Shown: positions 1 to 9,087 of the stretch, piece after piece | How the letters are laid out: every line of letters starts with the position of its first letter | Numbering within the stretch: the first letter of the stretch is position 1 | Assembly: GCF_004348685.1 (NCBI RefSeq) | Contig: NZ_SMKO01000027.1 | Span: 1 to 64,000 of the forward strand | Direction of reading: 5' to 3' | DNA: 64,000 bases | From: Nonomuraea deserti | GTDB lineage: Bacteria > Actinomycetota > Actinomycetes > Streptosporangiales > Streptosporangiaceae | Made by a program: the position numbers and the translations under genes | Notes under the pieces: generated by a model | Database searches by the model: none | What the model was told of the DNA's origin: nothing | The model's input: only the letters and a program-made list of their open reading frames with translations

Positions 1-1
1 G

Positions 2-103
2 GCACGCATCAGCCAACGCATCCTCGCCCTCAACGCCGCAATCTGGCACAACTGGAACACCGACGCACCCGTGAAACGGTCCCTGACCGCCTACGACCAC
101 TAA
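2..103 (+). mobile_element. 3' end of an IS982-family-type transposase (partial)
   Basis: The window opens inside a frame that reads 33 residues and stops at TAA 101-103, ending in RSLTAYDH. The segment LNAAIWHNW followed by this ending is, from memory, the usual C-terminus of IS982-type transposases in Streptomyces and relatives. The rest of the gene lies outside the window, so it cannot be judged intact or broken. The sequence from 104 to about 125 may hold the terminal inverted repeat, but the other end is not visible. Confidence 0.7.
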
Positions 104-123
104 CCCAAATTCACATCAGCGAT

Positions 124-741
124 CTAGGGGTCCGATACGAACGCGCCGGCCCGCGCGGCGGCCAGCCCGCGCGACACCGACCGCTCGGCGTCCCGCCGCG
201 TCACCGGCTCCCTCGTGACCACCAGGCGGTAGTAGAGCGGGGCCGAGATCGCCCTGACCAGCTCACCGCCGTCGGTCCCTTCGGGCAGCTCTCCCCGCTT
301 GACGGCCAGGTCCACGACGGTGGCCCACTCGTCGATGCGGCGGGTGAAGAAGGCCCGCAGCGCGTCGGCGGCCTCCTCGTCGCAGGTCCCCGCGGCGATC
401 ACCGCCTGCAGCGTGGCGCCGAGCCGCCCGTCGGTGACCGCCTCCCAGACCGACACGGCGTTGGCCAGCAGGTCGCTCTCGACGTCGCCCGTGTCGGCGT
501 GCGGCGACGACTGGTTGGCCAGCTCTTTCATGAGGTCGGCCACCAGGCCTGGGGTGCTCCCCCAGCGCCGGTAAACCGTGGTCTTGCCGACGCCGGCCCT
601 GGCCGCCACCTGGTCCATGGTCAGGCCGTGGAAGCCGTGCTCGACCAGGATGTCCTGGGTGGCCTCGAGTACGGCGGCGCGTACCCGCGCGGTGCGGCCC
701 CCCGGCCGCACGGTTCCCGCCAGACGGGAAGGTTGTTCCAT
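124..741 (-). CDS. TetR/AcrR family transcriptional regulator
   Basis: 205 aa. The N-terminal DNA-binding domain (about residues 17-63) shows the TetR helix-turn-helix pattern, with FHGLTMDQVAARAGVGKTTVYRRW as its core in two pieces. The C-terminal two thirds are helical and Ala/Leu-rich, resembling the TetR_C domain of AcrR-type repressors with the typical RAFFTRRIDEW stretch. It starts at ATG 741 and ends beside the transposase remnant. No target gene is adjacent in the same unit; the divergent region to the right is gene-free for about 490 bp. An inverted repeat 33 bp upstream of the start suggests autoregulation. The ligand cannot be predicted. Confidence 0.9.
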   Translation of the reverse strand: MEQPSRLAGTVRPGGRTARVRAAVLEATQDILVEHGFHGLTMDQVAARAGVGKTTVYRRWGSTPGLVADLMKELANQSSPHADTGDVESDLLANAVSVWEAVTDGRLGATLQAVIAAGTCDEEAADALRAFFTRRIDEWATVVDLAVKRGELPEGTDGGELVRAISAPLYYRLVVTREPVTRRDAERSVSRGLAAARAGAFVSDP

Positions 742-773
742 CTACACTCCTCACCGCATACCGGCATGCCCGG

Positions 774-797
774 CTAACGGGACTCATATCCCATTAG
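774..797. promoter_or_regulatory. Candidate TetR operator (inverted repeat)
   Basis: Arms CTAACGGGA (774-782) and TCCCATTAG (789-797) are complementary over 8 of 9 positions with a 6-bp centre. The element lies 33 bp upstream of the TetR start codon, where an autorepressor would bind. No binding data; the assignment rests on symmetry and position. Confidence 0.45.
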
Positions 798-1201
798 TGG
801 CGCACGTTCTTACGGCCCCGGCCTTTCACGGCCCGCGGCGGACCAGGTGTCCCCGCTCGTGGGCAGGTCCGCCGGCCTGGTCAGGCGGCGCAGGCATCTC
901 CTTGTCGGCATGGCGTGCTCGGGCTCTCCTCATTCACGGGAGGGCTGGCGACCTCGCCGGGGTTGTGCTCGTGGCAGGTGACCCGGGGACTCGCCGCCGC
1001 CATCGCACGCCCGCCGGGCTCTCCCTGCTGACCATGTCGTTGCTGAGGGGGCGTTCCGGGGTCGGGCACGGGGCTGAACGGGGCGTTGTGATCTGCCGGG
1101 TTCACCGCTGGAGACATTCTAGGCCGACTCCATCCGCCGCGCTGCTGGTGGACCGGCACTTTTCCGCGATCCGCGCTCCCGTCGGCCGCCGCACGATCAC
1201 C
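798..1201. other. Gene-free stretch between tetR and iclR
   Basis: Open frames exist on both strands but none has a recognisable domain, a good ribosome binding site or a plausible composition. The longest are Arg/Ser/Pro-rich reading shadows. No hairpin terminator, tRNA or clear repeat was seen. Confidence 0.5.
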
Positions 1202-1218
1202 GTTCGGCAATATCGAAC
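1202..1218. promoter_or_regulatory. Candidate IclR/GylR operator before iclR
   Basis: GTTCGGCAATATCGAAC is a 17-bp imperfect palindrome whose outer arms match the perfect palindrome at 2033-2049 in front of glpK. It ends 14 bp before the iclR start codon, so binding there would block iclR transcription (autoregulation, inferred). Confidence 0.6.
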
Positions 1219-1232
1219 TCCTCTGCACTAGG

Positions 1233-1991
1233 GTGCGAGGTGTGGGAGAGACGATTCAATCGGTCGAGCGGGCGGCCGCGATCCTGCGGCTGCTCGCCTC
1301 GGGCCCGCGCCAGCTCGGCGTGGCCGAGCTGGCCAAGGCGCTGGGCCTGCCCAAGGGGACACTGCACGGCATCCTGCGCACGCTGGTCCGCGTGGGGTTC
1401 GTCGAGCAGGACCAGGCCACGGGAAAGTACCGCCTCGGCGCCACGCTGCTCCACCTCGGCAGCAGCTACCTCGACGTCAACGAGCTGCGCACCCGCTCGA
1501 TCAACTGGGCCGACGCCCTGGCGGGGCGCAGCAGGGAGAGCGCCTGGATCGGCACCCTGCACGAGGGGCACGTGCTGGTGATCCACCACGTGTTCAGGCC
1601 GGACGACAGCATGCAGACCCTCCAGGTCGGCACGTACCTGCCGACGCACGCCAGCGCCCTCGGCAAGGTCCTGCTCGCCTACGACCCCTACGGCGAGGCG
1701 CCGGCCGCGCCGCTGCGCGCGTACACGAAGGCCACGCTCACCGACCCCAAAGCCCTGGAGGCCGAGCTCGACCAGGTCAGGACGCGTGGCTGGGCGGCCG
1801 AGACGGAGGAGCTGACGGAGGGCGAGGTGGCCATCGCCGCGCCCATCAAGGACGCGCGCGGCATCGTGGTCGGCGCCATCGGCATCCGGGGCGCGGTCGA
1901 GCGGCTGGCCTCGGACGGAGCCCTGCACATGGAGTACGTCTCGTACGTGCGCGACGCCGCCCGCGCGATCACGCGCGCCCTCGCCCGCTGA
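1233..1991 (+). CDS. IclR family regulator of the glycerol operon (GylR-like)
   Basis: 252 aa. An N-terminal winged helix-turn-helix (about residues 8-70, with SVERAAAILRLL and LPKGTLHGILRTL) is followed by the IclR effector domain (about 80-250), which contains the family's conserved ASALGKVLLA stretch. It lies 80 bp upstream of glpK-glpD on the same strand, the arrangement of gylR in Streptomyces, so control of glycerol catabolism with glycerol 3-phosphate as effector is the likely role. GTG 1233 is used as start; GTG 1242 is an in-frame alternative. No convincing Shine-Dalgarno precedes 1233, and the mRNA may be nearly leaderless. Both this gene and glpK carry the same type of palindrome upstream. 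Confidence 0.9.
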   Translation: MRGVGETIQSVERAAAILRLLASGPRQLGVAELAKALGLPKGTLHGILRTLVRVGFVEQDQATGKYRLGATLLHLGSSYLDVNELRTRSINWADALAGRSRESAWIGTLHEGHVLVIHHVFRPDDSMQTLQVGTYLPTHASALGKVLLAYDPYGEAPAAPLRAYTKATLTDPKALEAELDQVRTRGWAAETEELTEGEVAIAAPIKDARGIVVGAIGIRGAVERLASDGALHMEYVSYVRDAARAITRALAR

Positions 1992-1992
1992 C

Positions 1993-2020
1993 TTGTCCAC
2001 CCCCATGACGACCGCATAAC
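1993..2020 (+). promoter_or_regulatory. Possible glpKD promoter
   Basis: TTGTCC (1993-1998) and CATAAC (2015-2020) are separated by 16 bp. The palindrome at 2033-2049 would then sit just past the transcription start, a position suited to a repressor roadblock. Weak by sequence alone. Confidence 0.3.
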
Positions 2021-2032
2021 ATTTCCCACGTC

Positions 2033-2049
2033 GTTCGACATTGTCGAAC
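2033..2049. promoter_or_regulatory. Candidate GylR operator before glpK
   Basis: GTTCGACATTGTCGAAC is a perfect 17-bp palindrome (8-bp arms around one central base) ending 22 bp before the glpK start. A related copy lies before iclR at 1202-1218. The pairing with an IclR gene next door makes it the likely binding site of that protein. Confidence 0.7.
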
Positions 2050-2071
2050 CCTGATCCAAGCGAGGAAGCTC

Positions 2072-3565
2072 GTGCCTCGACCGCACTACGTCGCAGCCAT
2101 CGACCAGGGCACCACGTCCAGCCGGTGCATCGTCTTCGACGACGCCGGCAACATCATCTCCGTCGCCCAGCGCGAACACCGCCAGATCTTCCCCAGGCCC
2201 GGCTGGGTGGAGCACGACGCGGGCGAGATCTGGCAGGCCGTGCGCGCCCTGCTCGGAGAGGCCGTGAGCGGCGCCGGCATCGAGGACGCCCAGATCGCCG
2301 CGCTCGGCATCACCAACCAGCGCGAGACCACCGTGCTGTGGGACCGCGAGACCGGCCGGCCCGTCTGCAACGCGATCGTCTGGCAGGACACCCGCACCGA
2401 CGCGCTGACCCGGGCCCTGGCCGAGCACGAGAGCCTGTTCAAGGAGCGGGCCGGGCTGCCGCTGGCCACCTACTTCTCCGGGCCGAAGATCCGCTGGCTG
2501 CTCGACGAGATCCCCGGCCTGCGGGAGCGGGCGGAGCGCGGCGAGGTGCTGTTCGGCACGATGGACAGCTGGTTGTTGTGGAACCTCACGGGCCGCCACA
2601 TCACCGACGTGACCAACGCCAGCCGTACGATGCTGATGAACATCCACACGCTGGGCTGGGACGACGAGCTACTGGCCGCGATGGGCGTGCCGCGCGCGAT
2701 GTTGCCGGAGATCCGCCCGTCCGCCGAGGTCTACGGCCGCACGGCGGGCGGCGTCCCGGTCGCCTCCGCGCTCGGCGACCAGCAGGCCGCGCTGTTCGGG
2801 CAGACGTGCTTCGCCCCCGGCGAGACCAAGAGCACCTACGGTTCGGGCAGCTTCCTGCTGATGAACACCGGTCACGAGCCGGTCGTCTCCAAGCACGGCC
2901 TGCTGACCACCGTCGGCTACCAGATCGGCTCGGGCCCGGCCACGTACGCGCTCGAGGGCGCCATCGCCGTCACCGGCTCCCTGGTGCAGTGGCTGCGCGA
3001 CAACCTGGGCCTGATCTCCAGCGCGGCCGAGATCGAGACACTGGCCAAGACGGTCGACGACAACGGCGGCTGCTATTTCGTGCCGGCGTTCTCCGGGCTG
3101 TTCGCGCCCCACTGGCGCTCCGACGCGCGCGGGGTGATCGCCGGACTGACCGGGTTCGTCAACAAGGGCCACCTCGCGCGGGCCGTGCTGGAGGCCACGG
3201 CGTGGCAGACCCGCGAGGTGGTCGACGCGATGAACGCCGACTCGGGGCTCGACCTGACCACGCTCCGCGCCGACGGCGGCATGACCGCCGACAACCTGCT
3301 CATGCAGACGCTCGCCGACGTGCTGGCGGTGCCGGTCATCCGGCCGATGGTGGCCGAGACCACCGCGCTGGGCGCCGCCTACGCCGCGGGCCTGGCCACC
3401 GGCTACTGGCCCGACGTCGAGAGCCTGCGGGCCAACTGGCACAAGGCCGCCGAGTGGCGTCCCGCGATCGACGAAGCCGTACGCGAGCGCGAATACCGCA
3501 ACTGGAAGAAGGCCGTGGCGCGCACCCTCGGCTGGGTGGACCAGGAGGAGGAGAGCAGAGCATGA
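2072..3565 (+). CDS. glpK: Glycerol kinase
   Basis: 497 aa, the usual length for GlpK. Phosphorylates glycerol to sn-glycerol 3-phosphate with ATP in the cytoplasm. Seen: the FGGY N-terminal phosphate motif DQGTTSSR (about residues 11-18), [14 protein letters not shown] and WQDTRT substrate-domain motifs, the ATP-domain stretch [13 protein letters not shown], and the C-terminal [13 protein letters not shown] signature. GTG 2072 is preceded by GAGGAAG at good spacing. The stop overlaps the glpD start by 4 bp (ATGA), so the two are translationally coupled. No glycerol facilitator gene (glpF) is found in the unit, unlike Streptomyces gylCABX as I recall it. Confidence 0.97.
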   Translation: MPRPHYVAAIDQGTTSSRCIVFDDAGNIISVAQREHRQIFPRPGWVEHDAGEIWQAVRALLGEAVSGAGIEDAQIAALGITNQRETTVLWDRETGRPVCNAIVWQDTRTDALTRALAEHESLFKERAGLPLATYFSGPKIRWLLDEIPGLRERAERGEVLFGTMDSWLLWNLTGRHITDVTNASRTMLMNIHTLGWDDELLAAMGVPRAMLPEIRPSAEVYGRTAGGVPVASALGDQQAALFGQTCFAPGETKSTYGSGSFLLMNTGHEPVVSKHGLLTTVGYQIGSGPATYALEGAIAVTGSLVQWLRDNLGLISSAAEIETLAKTVDDNGGCYFVPAFSGLFAPHWRSDARGVIAGLTGFVNKGHLARAVLEATAWQTREVVDAMNADSGLDLTTLRADGGMTADNLLMQTLADVLAVPVIRPMVAETTALGAAYAAGLATGYWPDVESLRANWHKAAEWRPAIDEAVREREYRNWKKAVARTLGWVDQEEESRA

Positions 3566-5112
3566 CGCTCGCGACCGGCACCGACCGCGCGGAGACCAGG
3601 CACGAACTGGCCGGCACCGCATACGACCTGCTCGTGATCGGCGGCGGCATCCTCGGCACGTCGGTGACCTGGATGGCCGCGCAGGCGGGGCTGAGGGTGG
3701 CGATGGTCGACGCGGGCGACTTCGCCGGCGCCACCTCCAGCGCCTCCTCCAAGCTCGTCCACGGCGGCCTGCGCTACCTGCAGACGGGCAACGTGCGGCT
3801 GGTCGCGGAGAACCACCGCGAGCGGCGCGCCCTGGCCTCCGACATCGCACCGCACCTGGTCAAGCCGCTGACATTCGTGGTGCCGATCTACAAGGGCGGC
3901 CCCCACGGCGCCGCCAAGCTCGGCGCGGGAGTGTTCCTGTACTCCGCGCTGTCGGTGTTCGGCGACGGCATGGGCCGGGTGATCACGCCGCAGCAGGCCT
4001 TGGCCAAGGTGCCCGCCCTGCGCTCCGAGGGCCTGCGGGCCGCCGCCGTCTACGGCGACCACCAGATGAACGACAGCCGGGTCGCGGTCATGACCGTGCG
4101 GGCCGCGGTGGACGCGGGCGCGGTCGTGCTCAACCACGCCGAAGTCGTCGGGCTGCGCAGGACGGGCGGCACCGTGACGGGCGCCGACCTGCGCGACCGG
4201 CTCGACGGGACGGAGTTCGGCGTGTCGGCCAGGCTCGTGCTGAACGCCACCGGGCCGTGGGTCGACCACCTGCGGCGCATGGAAGACCCCTCCGCCGCCC
4301 CCAGCATCCGGCTGTCCAAGGGCGCCCACCTGGTGCTACGCAGGCAGGAGCCGTGGAAGGCCGCGCTGACCACGCCCATCGACAAGTACCGCGTGTCGTT
4401 CGCCATCCCGTGGGAGGACCACCTGCTCCTCGGCACCACGGACGAGGCGTACGACGGCGACCCGGCCGCGGTGCGGGCCACCGAGGCCGACATCGCGCAG
4501 ATCCTCGACGAGGCGGGCCACTCCGTACGCGACTCCCAGCTCAGGCGCGCGGACATCACCTACGCCTTCGCCGGGCTGCGGGTGCTGCCCGGCGGCCCCG
4601 GTCAGGTCGCGGCGGCCAAGCGGGAGACCGTGGTGACCAGCGGCTCGGGCGGCATGCTCTCCGTCGCCGGCGGCAAGTGGACCACCTACCGGCACATCGG
4701 CAGGCACGTGCTCGACACGCTCGCCCACCTGCCGGGGCAGCCGCTGGGCGACGACCTGGCCGACATCCTGCCGGCCGTGCCGCTGCCGGGGCTGGCCAGC
4801 CCCGACGCGGTGGCCATGCGGCTGTGGACCGACCGCGACCCGGGCACGCGCATGGACCCGCTGGTGGCCAGGCACCTCGCCACCCACTACGGGTCGATCG
4901 CGTTCGACCTGGCGCGGCTCATCCGCGAGGACCCGGCGCTCGGCGAGCGCATCCACCCCGACGGGCCGGACATCTGGGCCCAGGCGGTCTACGCCCGCGA
5001 CCGCGAGTGGGCGGCCACGGTGGACGACGTCGTACGCCGCCGCACGACGCTCACGGTGCGCGGCCTCGACACGCCCGACGTGCGCGCCAGGATCGAGAAA
5101 CTGCTCGGCTGA
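3562..5112 (+). CDS. glpD: Glycerol-3-phosphate dehydrogenase (FAD, GlpD type)
   Basis: 516 aa. Oxidises glycerol 3-phosphate to dihydroxyacetone phosphate, passing electrons to quinone at the membrane. The N-terminus carries the FAD dinucleotide motif [13 protein letters not shown] (about residues 20-32) and the family signature [15 protein letters not shown]. The middle has [10 protein letters not shown] and the C-terminal DAO_C domain is present (about 390-515). ATG 3562 overlaps the glpK stop; GGAGGAGAG upstream serves as ribosome binding site. It completes a two-gene glycerol-to-DHAP pathway. Confidence 0.96.
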   Translation: MTLATGTDRAETRHELAGTAYDLLVIGGGILGTSVTWMAAQAGLRVAMVDAGDFAGATSSASSKLVHGGLRYLQTGNVRLVAENHRERRALASDIAPHLVKPLTFVVPIYKGGPHGAAKLGAGVFLYSALSVFGDGMGRVITPQQALAKVPALRSEGLRAAAVYGDHQMNDSRVAVMTVRAAVDAGAVVLNHAEVVGLRRTGGTVTGADLRDRLDGTEFGVSARLVLNATGPWVDHLRRMEDPSAAPSIRLSKGAHLVLRRQEPWKAALTTPIDKYRVSFAIPWEDHLLLGTTDEAYDGDPAAVRATEADIAQILDEAGHSVRDSQLRRADITYAFAGLRVLPGGPGQVAAAKRETVVTSGSGGMLSVAGGKWTTYRHIGRHVLDTLAHLPGQPLGDDLADILPAVPLPGLASPDAVAMRLWTDRDPGTRMDPLVARHLATHYGSIAFDLARLIREDPALGERIHPDGPDIWAQAVYARDREWAATVDDVVRRRTTLTVRGLDTPDVRARIEKLLG

Positions 5113-5130
5113 CGGTTCCGTTCCTGGTAC

Positions 5131-5250
5131 GCGGTTCGGCGCGGGGGGTCCGCGGCCCGGCCCGACAGATGCGGTTCGGCACGGCGGGTCCGCGGCCCGG
5201 CCCGACAGATGCGGTTCGGCGCGGGGCCACGGGTTCGGCCCGATAGGGGA
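5131..5250. repeat. Tandem 40-bp repeat after glpD
   Basis: A unit beginning GCGGTTCGGC is repeated with a 40-bp period: 5131-5170 and 5171-5210 differ at few positions; 5211-5250 is a degenerate third copy, and GCGGTTCGGC occurs again at 5251. The array fills the gap between glpD and the next gene. It has no coding look. Confidence 0.8.
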
Positions 5251-5383
5251 TGCGGTTCGGCGCGGGGGTCGCTGTTCGGCGCTGTCGGCGCGGTGGGTCC
5301 GGGGTGCTGATCGCAGGAGTGCGGCGGGGTGGTGAGGGGCCCGCCGGAGGTGGCCTGGCGACCCGGCTGGGCAGGGGGAGGGC

Positions 5384-5920
5384 ATGCGAACTCCCATCAA
5401 CGAAGCCCTGCTCAGGCACTTCCGTGACCTGCGCGACGGCATCCATGGGCAGGCCGTCTCGCGGGACGACAAGGAGCACGTGTTCATCACGGCGGTCGGG
5501 CTGCTGGACCCGGTGGCGCGCACCGCCCTCGACGAGCTCAACGCCGACCTGCTGCTCGGCACCGGGGAGGTGGTCGCCAGCGGCGTCACCCGGTCACGCG
5601 AGGGCGGGCTCAACGCGATGTGGTCGCTGACGTGGCGGGAGCAGCGCGCGTGCCACGCCCAGCCGATCGCGGTGGTCGCCCACTACGGCAGCGACTTCCA
5701 CCATCCGCACCTGCGGGGCAACACGGTCGGCGACTGGCCGCTGAACGTCTTCGACCCGGCGGACGCGGCGGGGCAGCTCGGCACGTTGCGGGTGATCGCC
5801 GCCGGCGACGCCCACAACCTGGTTTTCCAGGAAAGTTATCGCCTGATGCCCGCCCTCACCCGGGAGGAGCCGGGCCAGGAGAGCATCGCCCTGCCCGACG
5901 GCACGCGGGAGACCACGTAA
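5384..5920 (+). CDS. Conserved-looking protein of unknown function
   Basis: 178 aa, soluble, with no signal peptide or membrane segment. The N-terminal half is helical (LLRHFRDLRDGIHGQAVSRD). The middle contains a His/Tyr-rich motif, HYGSDFHHPHLRG (about residues 103-115), and an Asp-rich stretch NVFDPADAAG, which could bind metal, but I recognise no family. ATG 5384 has GGGGGAGGG just before it. The gene stands alone, converging on the malic enzyme gene. Codon usage is like its neighbours. Confidence 0.7.
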   Translation: MRTPINEALLRHFRDLRDGIHGQAVSRDDKEHVFITAVGLLDPVARTALDELNADLLLGTGEVVASGVTRSREGGLNAMWSLTWREQRACHAQPIAVVAHYGSDFHHPHLRGNTVGDWPLNVFDPADAAGQLGTLRVIAAGDAHNLVFQESYRLMPALTREEPGQESIALPDGTRETT

Positions 5921-6041
5921 CCGGCCCGCCGGGCGCCGTGGCGGCGGCTGCCACGTGCGGGTCAGCCCGCGTCTCCCTGGAGGCCCTCAGCCGCGCGCGG
6001 CGACTGGCGTGACCTCGGCCGTGCCGTAACAGATGATGATC

Positions 6042-7502
6042 TTATGCTTCGGTGAAGCCCCGCGCGCGCCCGCCGGCCGACTCGCGGACGGCGGCGGCGA
6101 CGGCGGTGGCCACGTCGGGGTGGAAGACGCTCGGGATGATGTAGTTGGGGCCCAGCTCCTCGGGCGTGACGACGGCGGCGAGCGCGCCCGCGGCGGCCAG
6201 CAGCATCTCCTCCGTCACGACGGACGCCTGAGCGTCGAGCAGGCCGCGGAAGACCCCCGGGAAGGCCAGCACGTTGTTGATCTGGTTGGGGTAGTCGGAG
6301 CGTCCGGTGGCCACCACGGCGGCGTGCTCGCGGGCGTCGTCGGGCGACACCTCTGGCTCGGGGTTGGCCAGCGCGAACACGACCGGGTCCTTGGCCATCG
6401 AGGCGATGTCGTCGCCGGTCAGGATGCCGGGCGCGGAGACGCCCACGAAGACGTCGGCGTCCTTGACCGCGCCCCGCAGGTCGCCCGCGTAGCCCTCGGC
6501 GTTGGTGTTGTCGGCCATCCAGCGCAGCGAGTCGTCGAGGTCTTCACGCCCCTTGTGGACGGCCCCGAGGTAGTCGCACACGATCACGTTGCGGGCGCCC
6601 GCCGCCAGCAGCAGCCGCAGCACGGCGTAGCCCGCCGCCCCCGCGCCCGCCATGGTGATCTTGACGTCCTCGATGTTCTTGTCGACCACCCGCAGGGCGT
6701 TGGTGAGCGCCGCCAGCACGCAGATCGCCGTGCCGTGCTGGTCGTCGTGGAAGACCGGGATGTCGAGGAGCTCGCGCAGCCGCCGCTCCACCTCGAAGCA
6801 GCGCGGCGCGCCGATGTCCTCCAGGTTGATGCCGCCGAACCCGGGCGCGATCACCTGCACCGTGCGGACGATCTCGTCGACGTCCTGCGTGTCGAGGCAG
6901 ATCGGCCAGGCGTCGATGCCCGCGAACCGTTTGAACAGCGCCGCCTTGCCCTCCATGACGGGCAGCGCCGCCTCGGGCCCGATGTTGCCCAGCCCCAGCA
7001 CTGCGGAGCCGTCGGTGACGACCGCCACGGTGTTGCGCTTGATGGTCAGGCGCCGCGCGTCCTCCTTGTTGCGCGCGATCGCCATGGACACGCGCGCCAC
7101 ACCCGGCGTGTAGGCCATGGACAGCTCGTCGCGGTTGCGCAGCGGCACCTTCGACACCATCTCGATCTTGCCGCCGAGGTGCATGAGGAAGGTGCGGTCG
7201 GACACCTTGTGGATGACGACGCCCTCGATCGCCTCGAGCTGGTCGACGATGGCCTGGGCGTGGTCGGTGTCGCGGGCGGCGCAGGTCACGTCGATGCGCA
7301 GCTTCTCGTGGCCGGCGTTGGTGACGTCGAGGGCGGTCACGACACCCCCAGCCGACTCTACGGCGTGCGTGAGCAGGCTCACGGCCTTGCCGCCTGCGGG
7401 CACCTCGAGGCGCACGGTGATGGAGTACGACACACTGGGGACGGTCGCCACGTCAATCGCTCCTTCGGGACTGACCAAGAATGCATCCATGTTAGAGGTC
7501 AT
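6042..7502 (-). CDS. NAD-dependent malic enzyme with N-terminal ACT domain
   Basis: 486 aa. Oxidative decarboxylation of malate to pyruvate. Residues about 25-100 form an ACT-like regulatory domain (SYSITVRLEVP, DVTCAARDTDHAQAIVDQLE). The catalytic part follows: AYTPGVARV, the NAD-domain VTDGSAVLGLGNIGPEAALPV, DDIQ-equivalent FHDDQHGTAI, and a second Rossmann motif AGAGAAGYAV. An amino-acid or nucleotide effector is implied by the ACT domain but not identifiable. ATG 7502 lies 4 bp after the stop of the cytidylate-kinase-like gene, so it is the last gene of a leftward unit. Confidence 0.93.
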   Translation of the reverse strand: MTSNMDAFLVSPEGAIDVATVPSVSYSITVRLEVPAGGKAVSLLTHAVESAGGVVTALDVTNAGHEKLRIDVTCAARDTDHAQAIVDQLEAIEGVVIHKVSDRTFLMHLGGKIEMVSKVPLRNRDELSMAYTPGVARVSMAIARNKEDARRLTIKRNTVAVVTDGSAVLGLGNIGPEAALPVMEGKAALFKRFAGIDAWPICLDTQDVDEIVRTVQVIAPGFGGINLEDIGAPRCFEVERRLRELLDIPVFHDDQHGTAICVLAALTNALRVVDKNIEDVKITMAGAGAAGYAVLRLLLAAGARNVIVCDYLGAVHKGREDLDDSLRWMADNTNAEGYAGDLRGAVKDADVFVGVSAPGILTGDDIASMAKDPVVFALANPEPEVSPDDAREHAAVVATGRSDYPNQINNVLAFPGVFRGLLDAQASVVTEEMLLAAAGALAAVVTPEELGPNYIIPSVFHPDVATAVAAAVRESAGGRARGFTEA

Positions 7503-7506
7503 TCGG

Positions 7507-8136
7507 TCAATCCCGCGCCTCGGCGGCCATGACGATCAGTTCGGCACAGGTGGCCACGGGGATCGTGGTGCTGTCGATCACCAGGTGATAGAGGCAGGCG
7601 TCGGCCGGGTCGGTGCGGTAGAAGTGGCGCACGTAGGCGCTGCGCGCCCGGTCGTTGTCCTCGATGATCTGCCGGGCCTCGCGCTCGCTCAGCTGCCCCA
7701 GTGTGGCGGTCTGCCGCACCCTGCGGGTGACGGGGGCGTCGAGCCGGACGTGCAGCGCGCCGGGGTGATCGACCAGCACCAGCGCCCCCGCCCTGCCCAG
7801 GAACACCCCGCCCCGCAGGCGCGCGGTGTCTTTCAGCACGCGCTCGGTGCGGCTGACGAACTCCTCGGGCGCGAGCGGCATCGCGCCGGGAACGTACATG
7901 TCGACGCCGCCGAACGTCACCGTGGGCAGCCGCATCGCCCCGGAGAAGAGCCGGCCGATGCCGTGCTCGGCCCGGTCGTCGTGGGCCAGCGCCTCCTCCA
8001 GCGTGCAGCCCAGCTCCTCGGCGACGGCACTGGGGATCGCGCGGTCGACGAAGGGCACGCCGAGGCGCTCGGCCACGGCCGGGCCGATCTGGCTGCCGGC
8101 CGTGCCGTATGTCGCCGATATGGTGACGACCCGCAT
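7507..8136 (-). CDS. Cytidylate kinase-like family protein
   Basis: 209 aa. Resembles the cytidylate kinase-2 group of P-loop proteins. The N-terminus TISATYGTAGSQIGPAVAERLG (in two parts) is the variant P-loop region, followed by PFVDRAIP. Further on are VFLGRAGALVL and the Arg-rich lid ERQ-type segment SEREARQIIEDNDRARSAYVRHFYR, then LYHLVIDS near the C-terminus, all features of CMP kinase homologues. It is not the housekeeping cmk, which normally sits with der. The physiological substrate is unknown. Nine bp separate it from the thioredoxin/TPR gene upstream and 4 bp from malic enzyme downstream. Confidence 0.85.
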   Translation of the reverse strand: MRVVTISATYGTAGSQIGPAVAERLGVPFVDRAIPSAVAEELGCTLEEALAHDDRAEHGIGRLFSGAMRLPTVTFGGVDMYVPGAMPLAPEEFVSRTERVLKDTARLRGGVFLGRAGALVLVDHPGALHVRLDAPVTRRVRQTATLGQLSEREARQIIEDNDRARSAYVRHFYRTDPADACLYHLVIDSTTIPVATCAELIVMAAEARD

Positions 8137-8145
8137 GAATTCAGG

Positions 8146-9087
8146 TTAGAACAGTGCGCTCGCCAACGCTCTACGGGCTTTGGCCAAGGATGGGTCTTCG
8201 GCGGGCAAAGCCTCGAACAAACCGAGCAGGTGCCGCCTGGCTTTGTCGCGCTCGTCGCCCGAGGTGCGCTTGACCACGGCGATGATGCGCTCGAACGCCT
8301 GGTCGACCGCGCCCGACATCATCTCGAGGTCGGCCGCGAGCAGCTGCGCGTCCAGGTCGGCGGGGTCCTGCGCGCGCCGCTGGACGTCGGCGGGGTCGGC
8401 CTCGGACGTGCGCTTGAGCAGGCCGACCCCGGCCAGCCCCATCTTCGCGTCCTCGTTGCCCGGCTCGCGGGCCAGCAGGCGCTGGTAGGCCTGCATGGCC
8501 GCGTCGAAGTCGCCGCGGTCGATCGCCTGCTCGGCCGCCACCATGTCGGGGTCGGCGGGCGGCCCCGACGGCGCCTCCTGCTCGCCGGGCTCGCCGGCCT
8601 CCGCGGGCCTGGCGCCCGGGTTGGCCTGGTAGAACTGCTCGACCGCGCCCATCAGCTCGTCGAGCCAGCGGCGCACCTCCTGCTCGGGCAGCACCTGCTG
8701 GAACCCGGTCACCGCCTGGCCCTGGAAGATCGCCAGCACGGTCGGCACGGCCTGGACGCGCAGCGCCTGCGCGATCTGCGGGCTGGCGTCGACGTTGACC
8801 TTGGCCAGCACGGCCTTGCCGCCGAGGTCGCCGACCACCTTCTCCAGCACCGGGCTGAGCTGGGCGCTGCCCGGCGCCCTCGGCGACCAGAGGTCGAGCA
8901 CGACGGGCACCGTCATGGACTTGTCGATGACGTCGCTCGTGAACGTCTCCTCGGTCACGTCGACGACCGAGGCCGCGGCCGCCTGGGGACCTGCGGCCTC
9001 CCGCCGGGCCTGCGCCTCCAGTGCCTGCTTGCGCGCGCCCAGGTCCACAGCTCCGTAGAGCGACCCGGGTTTAGAGAAGTCCGCCAT
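8146..9087 (-). CDS. Thioredoxin-fold plus TPR protein (YbbN/CnoX-like)
   Basis: About 313 aa. A thioredoxin fold (residues about 40-150) is followed by a helical TPR region (about 180-310; EQAIDRGDFDAAMQAYQRLLAREPGNEDA). The usual CxxC is absent: the position reads WSPRAPGSAQ, so it cannot do ordinary dithiol exchange, consistent with YbbN-type co-chaperone holdases. Start is uncertain: ATG 9087 has GAGGAG only one base upstream, ATG 9096 and GTG 9126 are in frame. All three starts lie inside the 3' end of the MarR gene, so translation is coupled. Confidence 0.88.
   Translation of the reverse strand: MADFSKPGSLYGAVDLGARKQALEAQARREAAGPQAAAASVVDVTEETFTSDVIDKSMTVPVVLDLWSPRAPGSAQLSPVLEKVVGDLGGKAVLAKVNVDASPQIAQALRVQAVPTVLAIFQGQAVTGFQQVLPEQEVRRWLDELMGAVEQFYQANPGARPAEAGEPGEQEAPSGPPADPDMVAAEQAIDRGDFDAAMQAYQRLLAREPGNEDAKMGLAGVGLLKRTSEADPADVQRRAQDPADLDAQLLAADLEMMSGAVDQAFERIIAVVKRTSGDERDKARRHLLGLFEALPAEDPSLAKARRALASALF

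Noticed and set aside
881-1228. 115-codon frame between tetR and iclR
   Set aside because: No ribosome binding site, no recognisable motif, and it runs through the iclR operator region.
7507-8136. Cytidylate-kinase-like gene as the housekeeping cmk
   Set aside because: The P-loop is divergent and the context is wrong; it fits the separate cytidylate kinase-like family.
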